Shown: positions 1 to 8,651 of the stretch, piece by piece
Numbering within the stretch: position 1 is the stretch's first letter
Layout: every line of letters starts with the position of its first letter
NCBI GenBank assembly: GCA_000151295.1
Contig: GG745385.1
Coordinates: 55,379-66,412, forward strand
Reading direction: 5' to 3'
DNA length: 11,034 bases
Source: Allomyces macrogynus ATCC 38327
Taxonomy: Eukaryota; Blastocladiomycota; Blastocladiomycetes; Blastocladiales; Blastocladiaceae
Made by a program: the position numbers and the translations under genes
Notes under the pieces: generated by a model
Told to the model about the DNA's origin: nothing
Database searches by the model: none
Seen by the model: the letters and a program-made list of their open reading frames with translations, nothing else

Positions 1-780
1 GCGGCGGTTCCCAGGTCATGGGTGCGGGCAAGGGCGAGGACGGCACGCCGTCAGCTACTGCTGGTGGCGGCGGAGCGGGCTCGGGCGCTTCGTTGTAGTC
101 GGCGGTCGAGTCAAGGTCGTCGTGATCCGACGCGGTCGCGTCGTGGTGGTGTCTGGGTTCCCGTCGCTTTCGCTGTCGGTGTCGAGGTCCGGCACGCTGT
201 CGCCGTCATCGTCGCTGCTGCTGCCGTCGAGGTGGTCGCCGTCGTTGCCCATCATGAGGATCTGCCAGGCGTCGGGCGGCATGTTGGCAAACGAGAAGGC
301 CGCGGCGCGGCGCCGGCGGGTGCGCGCCGTCGTCCTCGTCCGAGTCGTTGGCGTCGCTGCCGCTGCCGGCATCGTCGTCGGCGTCGTGGCCGTGATGGTG
401 ATGGCCGTGCGCGCCATTCGTGTGCTCCTCGTCGTCGTCGCTGAACCATGGCGGCGCCGGGTCGTGCGCGTGCCGGCCGCGACGCGTGCTGGAAGCGGTG
501 TGCATGGTTGTTGGCGAGGTCGCCGCGCGGTCGAGACGATCTTGCACGGGGCGGCGGCGCAGGGCACCCGCGCGGTGCAGTGCCGTCGTCGTGCGGTCGG
601 TCGCGGCGCGCGAGGCCATGCGCGCGTCGAGGGTCGTGGATGGCTCTGGTCGTCGCGGTCGTGGCGGCCGACCGCTCGCTTGCCTGGCTGGCGACGGCTG
701 AGTTGGTCGCGTTTGGGAGGGCGGAAGGCTGACGTGGTCGCGCCTGAGGAGCCTGCCACTACCATCGCGCCGCTCGCCAT
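1..780 (-). CDS. Partial acidic, Asp/Ser/His-rich protein of unknown function; reading frame displaced internally
   Basis: Not recognised. Read leftwards, the stretch from about 455 to 308 encodes an acidic tract (PPWFSDDDEEHTNG, then HHHHGHDADDD and NDSDEDDG). Near 307 that frame becomes meaningless and the next frame takes over with plausible protein (FSFANMPPDAWQILMMGN, then SSSDDDGDS and DTDSESDGN) to about 154. From about 150 the first frame resumes (ASDHDDLDSTADYN, then a Pro/Ala stretch) and runs off the window start. One base is in excess at the first switch and one is missing at the second, so they compensate. A start at 780 in good context (ATGG with A at -3) belongs to the middle frame, so the N-terminus is unresolved. 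The opposite strand gives only Val/Arg-rich shadows of the GAC repeats. Either single-base sequence errors in GC-rich runs or a decayed gene would explain this. Coding on this strand is likely; the exact gene model is not. Confidence 0.4.
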
Positions 781-819
781 CGTCGGTTTGCCAAGGTCGC
801 CTCGGCCGCCGTCGCCGTG

Positions 820-1351
820 ATCGTCACTCGGCACTCGCGCCCACGACGCTGGCGCCAGCGCGCGCCGCCGCCGCTTGCTGCATTTGATTCTATCCACCTT
901 CAACGGCTCGCTGCCACCACGCGCCGGGGCCCGACGCTGACGGTCAAGCGATCCGAGCCAACCAACCTACCAACCAACCAACCAGCCAGCCAACCAACCA
1001 ACCAATCAACGACGGCCGCCACCCTTCGCCACCAGCGGCAACGCCACGGCTTCTCTCTGAATTCGCGACTCAACGCTCCGAACCGCAGTTGCAGAGGACC
1101 ACGACCGCGCCAGGATCTTTGCTGCCTGCTGGCGCGCACCACGGGCCAGCTCGCGCACAACCACCATAGACGCTCCTGGGCCGCGGCACACCCCCGCCGC
1201 CGCCGGCACGCGCGGCCGCCGCACCTGCCCCGCCCGAATTCCGCATGCCGCGCCGCGCCCCGCTCCCAGTTGACTGCCTCCCTGCGCCCCCCTGTCCTCG
1301 TCGTGGCCCCGCTCGTCGCCCGCTCCGACGCGCCGCCGCGACCTGCGCCGC
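820..1351. promoter_or_regulatory. Divergent intergenic region between the acidic-protein gene and the LRR receptor gene
   Basis: No convincing coding frame is seen in these roughly 530 bases. The genes on either side are transcribed away from each other, so promoters for both should lie here, and the segment contains the CCAA repeat tract at 958-1010. Part of the right side (about 1230-1351) may instead be 5' coding sequence or an upstream exon of the receptor gene, because the receptor as annotated has no signal peptide. No TATA box is evident. Confidence 0.35.
958..1010. repeat. Imperfect CCAA tetranucleotide microsatellite
   Basis: About 53 bases are built from CCAA units with a few substitutions (CCTA, CCAG, CAAT). 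The complementary strand reads TTGG. It lies in the divergent intergenic region between two genes. It could be a simple slippage repeat or a purine/pyrimidine-asymmetric promoter element; the sequence alone does not separate these. Confidence 0.85.
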
Positions 1352-4300
1352 ATGGTCTCCCCGCCGTGCGCCAAGCTGCTCGCCTCGCCCGATCTGGCCG
1401 CACTCGGCTCCGCATTTTCCTGTTGCGATGCCTCCGTCTCCGCCGGTCCCCTCTCCTCGGCAGCGGCACCTATCGCGGCCGCGCCCGTGCTCGACCCGAC
1501 CGTCGCGCCGATCCTCACCAACGGCTCGACCTCATCAGCCTTCATTCTCGCCCCGTCCGCATCACCATCCGCCGGTGAGGATACCCCGCCGTCGCTGTCC
1601 TGCGGCCGCCCGGACTCGATCACGATTCGGCAGGCGCAGGCGATCACGGCGCTTCCGACGAGTTTGGCCTCGGTCGCTGGTCTGGATGTGCTCGAAGTGC
1701 ACGGCACGTTGCGCGGGCACGTCGACGTGTCGAGGTTTGATACGCTGCGCCGGCTCGTGCTCAGCAACAATGTGGATTTGGTGCTCGATCCGGGCAAGTC
1801 GAAGAGCCCGTTGTCGAGTTCGCCGAATTTGCGTGAATTGGACTTGTCGAATAACGGGATTGAGGGCGAGTTTCCCAAGGGGGTACTGGGCAAGGGGCAG
1901 TTGCAGTTGCTGTACGTCTTTTTTCTGTCGTTTTGCTGCGATCCGGTGCACGCATCATTGATGAATTGATCACTTTGATGCCGCGTTGATAGCAACTTGG
2001 CCAGCAACCGTCTCGTCGGCCGCATCCCCAACACGCTCGCGTCCTCGCTCCCGCGCCTACGCAGCCTGGACCTAGCGCAAAATCAACTCACCGGCACTGT
2101 CCCGTCCCTGCGCGCGCTCGCGACCCTGCAGACCTTGCACCTCGCCAACAACCAATTCACCGACCTGCACCCGGACACTCTGCCGGACACCCTGCAAGAC
2201 TTAGACGTCGCGCACAACCAACTCACGGGCATTCTCGCGCTGGAAACCTGGGCCACCACTTTGAAATCCGTCTCGGTCTACGACAATCCGCGCCTGTCGG
2301 TGCGGCTCGGCGACACCGTGTTCAAGGACCTGGCCAGTCTCGACCTGCGCAAGGTCAAGGCCGTGCATTTCGGCGTGCGCGCTGCCGTGCCCTTCCCGCA
2401 AGCGCCTGGGTTCACGTGCCAGGTGGATCCGGCGACCGCGTGTATTCGGTCGGCGGGCGCAGACGTTGCCGTGCTGCCTGCTGCGGGAGCCACGACGGCG
2501 ACGCGGTCCCCGACGTCGCCGCCGGACGCGGATGCCGCGAGCTCGCCGACGCGCCGGCTCGTGGCCGGCGGTGCGGGTGCGGATCCGGTGGAGAACGCCG
2601 CGGATGCGGGGGCCACGGTCACGCCCATGGGCAAAGTGATCTACTTGTGGAAACTGTGCAACGTTGCGAAACGGTGCGTGACCGTGGACCCGACCGGGCT
2701 CGATTCGGACCTGGCCACGGCGTCGGGCGACGATCCGGGCACCGGCCTCCCCTCCGTTGTCACCAATTCCGGCACCGCCGGCAACGCCGGCCAGTGGGCC
2801 GTGATCCTGACCGCGACTGTCTCGGTCCTGTTCGCCGTCGTCGTCCTGCTCGTCATGCACATTCTGCGGCAGAACCGGCGCACGCGGCGCATCAAGGCCA
2901 AGCTCGACCGCGCGACGCATCGGACCGAGTTCCAACTCGATCCGCCGCCGCCGATCTTGTCGGGCGCCGCGCCGACCGTCGTTGCGCCGCTCGATTCGGA
3001 CTCGGAGCTGGAACTCGTGTCACCCAACGCGGTCGCGTATGACGTCCCCGTTCCGCCGCCGCCGGCGGTCGTGCGCGCGTGGGCTATGTACCCGCAGCCA
3101 AGGCCGGCAGTTGCGGGCGAGGAGGTGGCGCTGCGTGCGATTCCGTCCGCGGGACCGCGCGGCGATTTGCTCAGTCTCACGACGGCGGCGCCGATGGCGT
3201 GGCCGACCGCGGGCGCCAATTGCGGCGGGAAAGTGCACCCGCTGATCGCCGGGTTCCAGCCGAGCATGGGGTCCGTGTCGACGGCCGTCCTGTCGTCGTC
3301 GCCTGTGACCGACTCTGCGCCGCCGCTCCCGTCGGCATGGACGTCACGCGCGCCGACGCCGCCGCCGATTCCCGCCGCGGCCGACAAAGTACACCCTTTG
3401 ATCACCGGGTGGCACCCGAGTGCCGCGACCGTCGCGACCGTGGTGATCCCGCCGCCGCCGTCCTCGCCCATCACCGACGTCCCGCCCCTCCCATCGACCT
3501 CGCCATGGACGTCCCGCGCGCCGACTCCACCGCCATCAACCCCCACGGTCCCACCCGCCGCTGTCGACCCGGACGACGCGGCCGCAGCCATGGCCGCATG
3601 GCCGTACCTCGCGCAGACCGGGTGGGGCGAATTCATGGCCGTCGCCGTGTATCCGCACACGCCAACGATGCGCGATGAGATTGCGCTGGTCCCTGGGGAT
3701 ACGGTGTGGGTGGAAGTGGCGTATCGCGACGGATGGGCTGCGGGCGTCAATTTGACGCGGAACGTGCAGGGCGTGTTCCCGCTGGTGTGTCTGCGGCCCG
3801 AGGACGAGTACGCGCCGCCGCCGGGCGTGCCGTTTATGGGCGGTGGTGCGGGCGCCGGGTGGTGCGGGATGCCGTGGGGAGTGGAAGGTGGAGGTGGGCA
3901 AGTGCCGCCGTGGGCGGCCGGGTTCATGCCGCTGTCGTCAATGCCGCAGGACGGGGTGCCGCTGCCGCGGACCCCACCACCACCGCCCACGTCGCCCGTC
4001 GAGATCCCGCCGCCGCCACCGGCCGCCGCGCTGCCGAATTTGTGGCCGCCGTTCCCGCCGCCGCCGCCAGCCGTACCGGACGTCAAGCTCCCGGACCCGG
4101 ACTCGGACTCGGACGAGAATCACCCGACGCACGCCAATGTTGTTTCGGGCGCATCGTCGTCGTCGGCGACACTCACGAACCCGGCGCCCAAGCCGAAGCA
4201 TGTCAGGCCGGCCGCGGCCGCGCGGGTGCCGCCGATCGTGACGGCGCCGGCGCTCGCGGCCGGAGGAGGAGAGGATGCGGAGACGGTCGTGGTGTCGCCA

Positions 4301-4363
4301 GGGCCGGCGAGGGAGGTATGTCGTGGCGTGGAGGAGGTGTGTCGTGGCGTGGAGCAGGTGTGA
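1352..4363 (+). CDS. Leucine-rich-repeat single-pass membrane protein with cytoplasmic proline-rich tail and SH3 domain
   Basis: Two exons, 1352-1911 and 1993-4363, joined across an 81-bp phase-2 intron (GTACGT to GATAG); the join restores an LRR reading LLNLASNRLVGRIP. The product is about 976 residues. LRRs of the plant-like LxxLxLxxNxLxGxIP type span roughly residues 115-300 (for example LRELDLSNNGIEG, LRSLDLAQNQLTG, LQTLHLANNQFTD, LQDLDVAHNQLTG). A Cys-containing flank and a Thr/Ser/Ala linker follow. A hydrophobic segment at about 455-478 (WAVILTATVSVLFAVVVLL) is followed by a stop-transfer cluster, RQNRRTRR. The tail is proline-rich, with a two-unit repeat at about 599-701, an SH3 domain at about 733-788 (AVAVYPHTP, DEIALVPGD, DGWAAGVNL, GVFPLVCL), then more polyproline and an acidic DSDSDENH patch. 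Inferred role: a surface sensor or adhesion protein that recruits partners through SH3/polyproline contacts; no kinase domain is seen. No signal peptide follows the chosen ATG, so a 5' exon is probably missing. A stop lies upstream in frame at 1271. Confidence 0.8.
3227..3535 (+). repeat. Two-unit, about 51-residue tandem repeat in the receptor's cytoplasmic tail
   Basis: Unit 1 (about 3227-3376) and unit 2 (about 3383-3535) share the order KVHPLI(A/T)G, then P(S/T) with small residues, SSP(V/I)TD, PPLPS, and WTSRAPTPPP. Identity is high at the two ends and looser in the middle, which indicates an older internal duplication. The PPLPS and APTPPP segments resemble SH3-ligand cores. Confidence 0.8.
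4313..4354 (+). repeat. Two tandem 21-bp units at the receptor's C-terminus (EVCRGVE twice)
   Basis: Units 4313-4333 and 4334-4354 differ by one base (GTA versus GTG) and encode EVCRGVE twice just before the terminal QV and the stop at 4361-4363. The near-identity points to a recent duplication. The first unit contains GTATGT at 4316, a good 5' splice-site match, so the true C-terminus could lie in a further exon. No convincing acceptor with coding sequence was found. Confidence 0.75.
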
Positions 4364-4920
4364 CAATAGAATGGCGCAGTTTTGGATCGAGCCAGGTTCG
4401 ATTGGTCTCGTGTCTTGTCAGCCTAAATCAAACACGCGTTGCCCGAAACGGATCAGGTGGTGATCCTGGTGTTGCTGATTACTTGGCGGGTGCGCTGTGT
4501 CGGTTCAGAGAGCTGATGCATGAGGAGGGTCACGCATGAGCTGGTTGACATGACAGCATTGTGTACCTCCTCCAGGCTTCACAGGTGGAGCGAGCCTCAC
4601 CAACTCTTCGTCACGACCTGCAACCATTCTGGTCATTTTCTGGCGCAAGAACAAGTTGGTCCAAAATGTGCTATTGGATCGAGTTTCCTCTCGAGCAAGA
4701 ACAGCAGACCAGGGATGGGTCGTTTTTCTGCACCGTTGTTTCATCTCGTTGCTGTAAGTCGCGGTCACATGCATTTGCCATGCTTCCGTTTGATCACCCG
4801 ACCTGCCTTTGCTTCCTCCTTGTCGCCAACAACGTCGCCGACCTTCGCGCGCTCGCCCTCTCTCCCTCTCTCCCTCTCTCCCTCTCTCCCCGCACAACGA
4901 TCCCAACCCAACTATCCACC
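4364..4920 (+). promoter_or_regulatory. Intergenic region: receptor 3' end and aminopeptidase promoter
   Basis: No gene is supported in these 557 bases. The left part should hold the receptor 3' UTR. The right part should be the promoter and 5' UTR of the downstream aminopeptidase, ending in a CT-rich tract and the strong start context CCACCATGG. Base composition is less GC-rich here than in the flanking exons, as expected of non-coding DNA in this genome. Confidence 0.5.
4856..4891 (+). repeat. CT-rich pyrimidine tract upstream of the aminopeptidase start
   Basis: About four copies of an 8-bp CTCTCCCT-type unit lie 30-65 bases before the ATG at 4921. Pyrimidine tracts in this position are common in fungal promoters and often lie close to the transcription start. 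Its role here is inferred from position only. Confidence 0.7.
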
Positions 4921-6809
4921 ATGGTGCGCGCCAACCCGCACGCCGACGCCGCTGCCGCCGCCGCCTCCGCCGACAGTGACAGCGAGAGCTGGGTGCTCGT
5001 CCTCGACGACGACGACGACGACGACGAGAAAGACTCTGTCCACGGCGATGCGCGCGATGTTGCTGACGCCGACGACGTGGTCGCGTCGAAGATGGCGGCG
5101 GCGGCGGCGGCGGCTCCCGCGCGGCAGCTGCTCCGCAACGTACCGATCCGATCCGCGGCCGAAAACGCTGACCAAAACGGACCCGCCACCTCACTCCCAC
5201 CCCGGCCGATCGCGTTGTTTAGAGCAAAGCAGTCCCCGCCGTCGCGCGCCGGTTCCTCGAGTTTGTGAATGCCGCGCCGTCGCCGTTCCATGCGGTACGC
5301 TCGGGCCCCGATCGCGCTCGGCTCGTTCACACAAGCTCTGGCTCATGACTCCCGACGCGTTCATGCCTAGGTCGAGGAGGCCGTGACCCGGCTCGAGGCC
5401 GTCGGGTTCCAGCGCCTGCGCGAGCGCGACTGCTGGGACGGCCAGCTCGCGCCGAACGGCAAGTACTACTTCACGCGCAATCGGTCGGCGCTGATCGCAT
5501 TTGTTGTTGGCGGCGAGTACAAGCCTGGCAACGGGTTTGCGCTCGTCGGCGCGCACACGGACTCGCCGTGCCTGAAGCTCAAGCCCGTGTCGAAGAAACA
5601 GCGCGCGGGGTACTTGCAGGTCGGCGTGCAGACGTACGGCGGCGGTCTGTGGAGTACCTGGTTCGACCGCGATTTGGGGGTCGCGGGCCGCGTGATGGTC
5701 GAGGGCGAGGATGGCAAGGTCGAGCATAAGCTCGTGAAGATTGCGCAGCCGATCTTGCGCGTGCCGACGCTCGCGATTCACCTGGACCGTGGCGCCGGGG
5801 ACGGGCATACGTTTAACAAGGAGACGCAGTACGTGTTTCTTGTCCCCTTCCTCCTCGAGCGGGATCGAGCGGAAACTAACGCTTGCTCCCATTGGATCGT
5901 AGCCTCACGCCGATCCTGTGCTCGGCCGCCGCCGCGGACCTGAACGCGCAGGCGACGCCCAAGTCGGCCAAGCACCACAGCGTCCTTCTCTCGGCGCTCG
6001 CCGCGGAACTCGACTGCGCGCCGGACCACATCACCGACCTGGAGCTGTGCCTGTTCGACACGAACCCGGCGGTCGTCGGCGGCGCGCTCTCCGAATACGT
6101 GTTCGCGCCCCGCTGCGACAACCTGATGATGTCGTACACGGCCGTCGAAGCCCTCACGCTGCACGCACAGGCCGAGGCCGCCGTCGCCGCCGACACGGGC
6201 GTTTCCGTGATTGCGCTCTTCGACAACGAGGAGGTCGGGTCGCTGTCGGCGTACGGCGCCGACTCGCACCTGCTCGAGTCGGTGCTGCGCCGGATCACGT
6301 CGGCGTTTGCCGACGACGTGCACGGTGCCGGGTCGTCGGCATTCGAGGAGGCCGTGCAGCGCAGTTACTTGATTTCCGCCGATATGGCGCACGCCGTGCA
6401 CCCGAACTACGCGGAAAAGCACGAGGACCTGCACCAGCCGCAGATGAACGCCGGCGTCGTCATCAAGCATAACGCCAACCAGCGGTACGCGACGACCGCG
6501 CCGACAACGGCCATCTTGCGCAAGATTGCCGCCCGCGCGGCCGCGGTAGAGTTGGACGGCGAGGAGGCGGGCGAGCCGGTGGCCTTGCAGGAGTTTGTCG
6601 TGCGCAACGACTCGCCGTGCGGGTCGACGATTGGGCCGATTTTGTCGGGCAAGTTGGGTCTGCGCACGATCGATATTGGCAACCCGCAGCTGTCGATGCA
6701 CTCGATTCGCGAGCAGGCGGGGGTCCAGGATATCGGCGCGGCCGTCAAGCTGTTCACGAGTTTCTTTGCGAACCTCGCCGAAGTCGATGCGCTCGTCACG
6801 GTCGACTAA
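4921..6809 (+). CDS. DNPEP: Aspartyl aminopeptidase (peptidase family M18) with acidic N-terminal extension
   Basis: A zinc aminopeptidase that removes N-terminal Asp/Glu from peptides; family members form large tetrahedral dodecamers, and yeast relatives (Ape1, Ape4) are delivered to the vacuole by selective autophagy. Exons 4921-5139, 5223-5294, 5371-5828 and 5903-6809 are joined by introns of 83, 76 and 74 bp (phases 0, 0, 2). The product is about 551 residues; human DNPEP is about 475. Conserved blocks: RFLEFVNAAPSPFHAV, GAHTDSP (His about 159), YGGGLWSTWFDRDL, APRCDNL (Asp about 322, Cys where Leu is usual), DNEEVGS (Glu 359/360), SADMAHAVHPNY (Asp about 410), VRNDSPCGSTIGPI and PQLSMHSIRE (His about 516). 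All expected metal and catalytic residues are present. The first 73 residues are additional, with an Ala run, SDSDSESWVLVL and seven Asp. The start at 4921 has a CCACCATGG context; an internal ATG at 5092 is an alternative. The acceptor of intron 1 (5222 versus 5232) is the least certain junction. Confidence 0.93.
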
Positions 6810-7329
6810 GCGATGGCACGGCACGGGTCGGATCCGCGCTGCGCGAGCATGGGTCGGTAGAGTCGCGGGTCACCGCGACATCAGCGCGTTGCTTGCATCC
6901 CGTCTTGGAATACATTGTTTGCTCTTGTCCAGGCTTTCGTTCGACGTAAACGTTTCTAGCCATGTATTTATACTGGAGAAGAGAAGAGAGTCGTGGGCAG
7001 GCCCAATCAAGAGAACGGAAATCAGGTTGGTGGACGGCGCGCGACCGATATGCTGGTCCTCGCTCGCGCGGCACGCCCACCAATCCAGCACAAAGCAGAA
7101 AGGAAACCAGGAAGAAATGAAGGGTGGGGTGGGAATCATGATACGCCACGGGGCTGTTTCGCGCGCGGCCGAGCTTAAGCGGAAAACCAGTGCGCGCGCG
7201 CGAACGAGAAAAAAAAAACGAAGGAAGAGCAGAGAGGACATTTGCGGCAAAATAGACCAGGACACGGTGACACCGACCAAAGCACAAGAACCAAACAACA
7301 AAAAGCAAGGACCGGACAGCCGTGCGAAA
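6810..7329. other. Intergenic region between convergent genes
   Basis: It holds the 3' ends of the aminopeptidase (plus) and the mitochondrial carrier (minus). No coding frame, tRNA or other RNA gene is supported. The stretch at about 7085-7320 is purine-rich, with an A run at about 7210-7219; on the carrier strand this is a T/C-rich 3' UTR. AT-rich words near 6960 (ATGTATTTATACTGG) could serve 3'-end formation for the aminopeptidase transcript. Confidence 0.5.
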
Positions 7330-8651
7330 CTACGGGTCGGCAAGCCGTTCTTCGACCTTGGTGCACAGCCGCAGCACGCCCTCGTAGACAACCCAATTGA
7401 GCGAGTGGATCGGCGCCGCACGGACCAGCGTCGCCGACAGGCCGCGGTAGAACGGTCGCAGGCCGCCCGCCGCGTAGAGCGAGGTCATGCAATGCCAGAA
7501 CCCGCGGTACTGCGGTGTCGGCGAGAGCGTTTCCCTTTGCAAAATACTACATAATCAGGCACAGGTCAGTCTCCACCCTCGGCCAGTCGCGAGCCGCGAG
7601 AAAACGTACCTCTTGACAACATCTGCCGGGAACACAAACGTGCTGGCGACGACCCCGCACGCGCCGCCCGCGAGCATGTGCGTGAGCACATTCGCCTCAA
7701 CGCCCGACGCCTTGACGACCGCGAACTTGGACAGCTCGTAGCTCGCAAAGTAGACGGAACTGCCAAAGGCTTCGCGCAAGTAGTGCGACGCGAATCCGTG
7801 GTAGAGGCCCGTGATCCCGCGCACGCGCACGATTTCGCGGGCGAGTCCGAGCGTTGAGGTCGGGGCCATGGGTCGCAGCGGGACCGGGGCCGCGGTAGAG
7901 GAGGCAGGCGCAGAGGTCGGGTTCCTCCGAATCAGTTCCTGCAGCTGGCGTAGGACCTTGACGAGTTCGAGCGGTTGCGTGAGGATGGCCATCATCGACT
8001 ACCGTTTCGCATTGTTAGTCTCGGCCAACCACGGTCGCCATTCACGCGAACGGAGCAAGCGTACTCCGCTCGTGAACCCGCCGCCCATCGACACGAGCAT
8101 CAACCCGGCAGCCGAATGCTTTGGGTCGGGCGTGTACTGGCTCAAGTGCGCGCGCGTTTTCACGTAGACGGAAAACGACGCCGACTTGACAAACGCGACC
8201 GACATGAGTTGCGGGACCATGCCGCGGAAAAAGCCTGGCACGCCCTCGGCGCGGTAGGTTTGCGAGACGCACGCGGCCATGCTCGGGTAGGAAAAGGTCT
8301 GCATGCGCGTCTTGACCGAGTCGAACTGCAAAGAGTGCGGCACGGGAGAGCGGTCAGAGCGACGGCAGCAGGGCACACGGGCGGGGGCGAGGAGCGGGTG
8401 TACGGACGGGGAAGCCCGCGACGGTGCCGACAATCGATGCGGAGGACGCGGAGATGACGCTGGATGCGAGAACGAAGATGGAGACGGCGGTGACATGGAC
8501 GAGGTCGGAGATATCAGTTGGCGAGCGGGGAGCGCAGTCGCGAAAGACGGCACTGGCGGCCGTACGTTCGGTTGCGGTGCAGGAACTCGGCCGGGTCGCC
8601 CATGACGCCGCCGAGCAGGAGCGGCAGGGGCCTTGGTGGTTGCTGTTGCAT
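7330..8651 (-). CDS. Mitochondrial carrier (SLC25) family protein
   Basis: Predicted six-helix inner-mitochondrial-membrane transporter; substrate not assignable. Exons, read leftwards: 8651-8566, 8459-8408, 8325-8065, 7998-7610, 7546-7330. Introns are 106, 82, 66 and 63 bp, all phase-compatible. The product is about 334 residues from the ATG at 8651 (family norm about 300). All three carrier signatures are present: PFDSVK (about 46-51), QPLELVK (about 141-147) and FPADVVK (about 256-262), each followed by a matrix-loop segment such as EGVPGFFRG, RGITGLYHG and GGLRPFYRG. Splicing rebuilds the first signature (GFP joined to FDSVK) and the third (VVK joined to SILQRE), which supports the model. 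The signature-2 Glu and signature-3 FPADVVKS loosely resemble the carnitine/ornithine carrier branch, a weak inference. The first donor (GTACGG) and second donor (GTCCGT) are less usual. The frame stays open for about 156 codons above 8651 without an ATG, so the protein may have a longer N-terminus. Confidence 0.88.

Noticed and set aside
122..820. Long plus-strand open frame rich in Val, Arg and Ser
   Set aside because: It mirrors GAC/GTC repeats of the minus-strand acidic protein and has a composition typical of an antisense shadow; no motif is recognisable.
2641..4086. 481-codon minus-strand open frame, Gly/Ser/Thr-rich
   Set aside because: It is the antisense of the proline-rich receptor tail (CCG/GCC read as GGC/CGG). 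The plus strand has LRR, TM and SH3 motifs in one frame.
4395..4403. GGTTCGATT resembling a tRNA B-box
   Set aside because: The flanking bases do not form a T-stem and no acceptor or anticodon stem could be folded around it.
7147..7320. Plus-strand Lys/Arg-rich open frame between convergent genes
   Set aside because: It is generated by the purine-rich 3' UTR region and has no conserved motif or initiation context.
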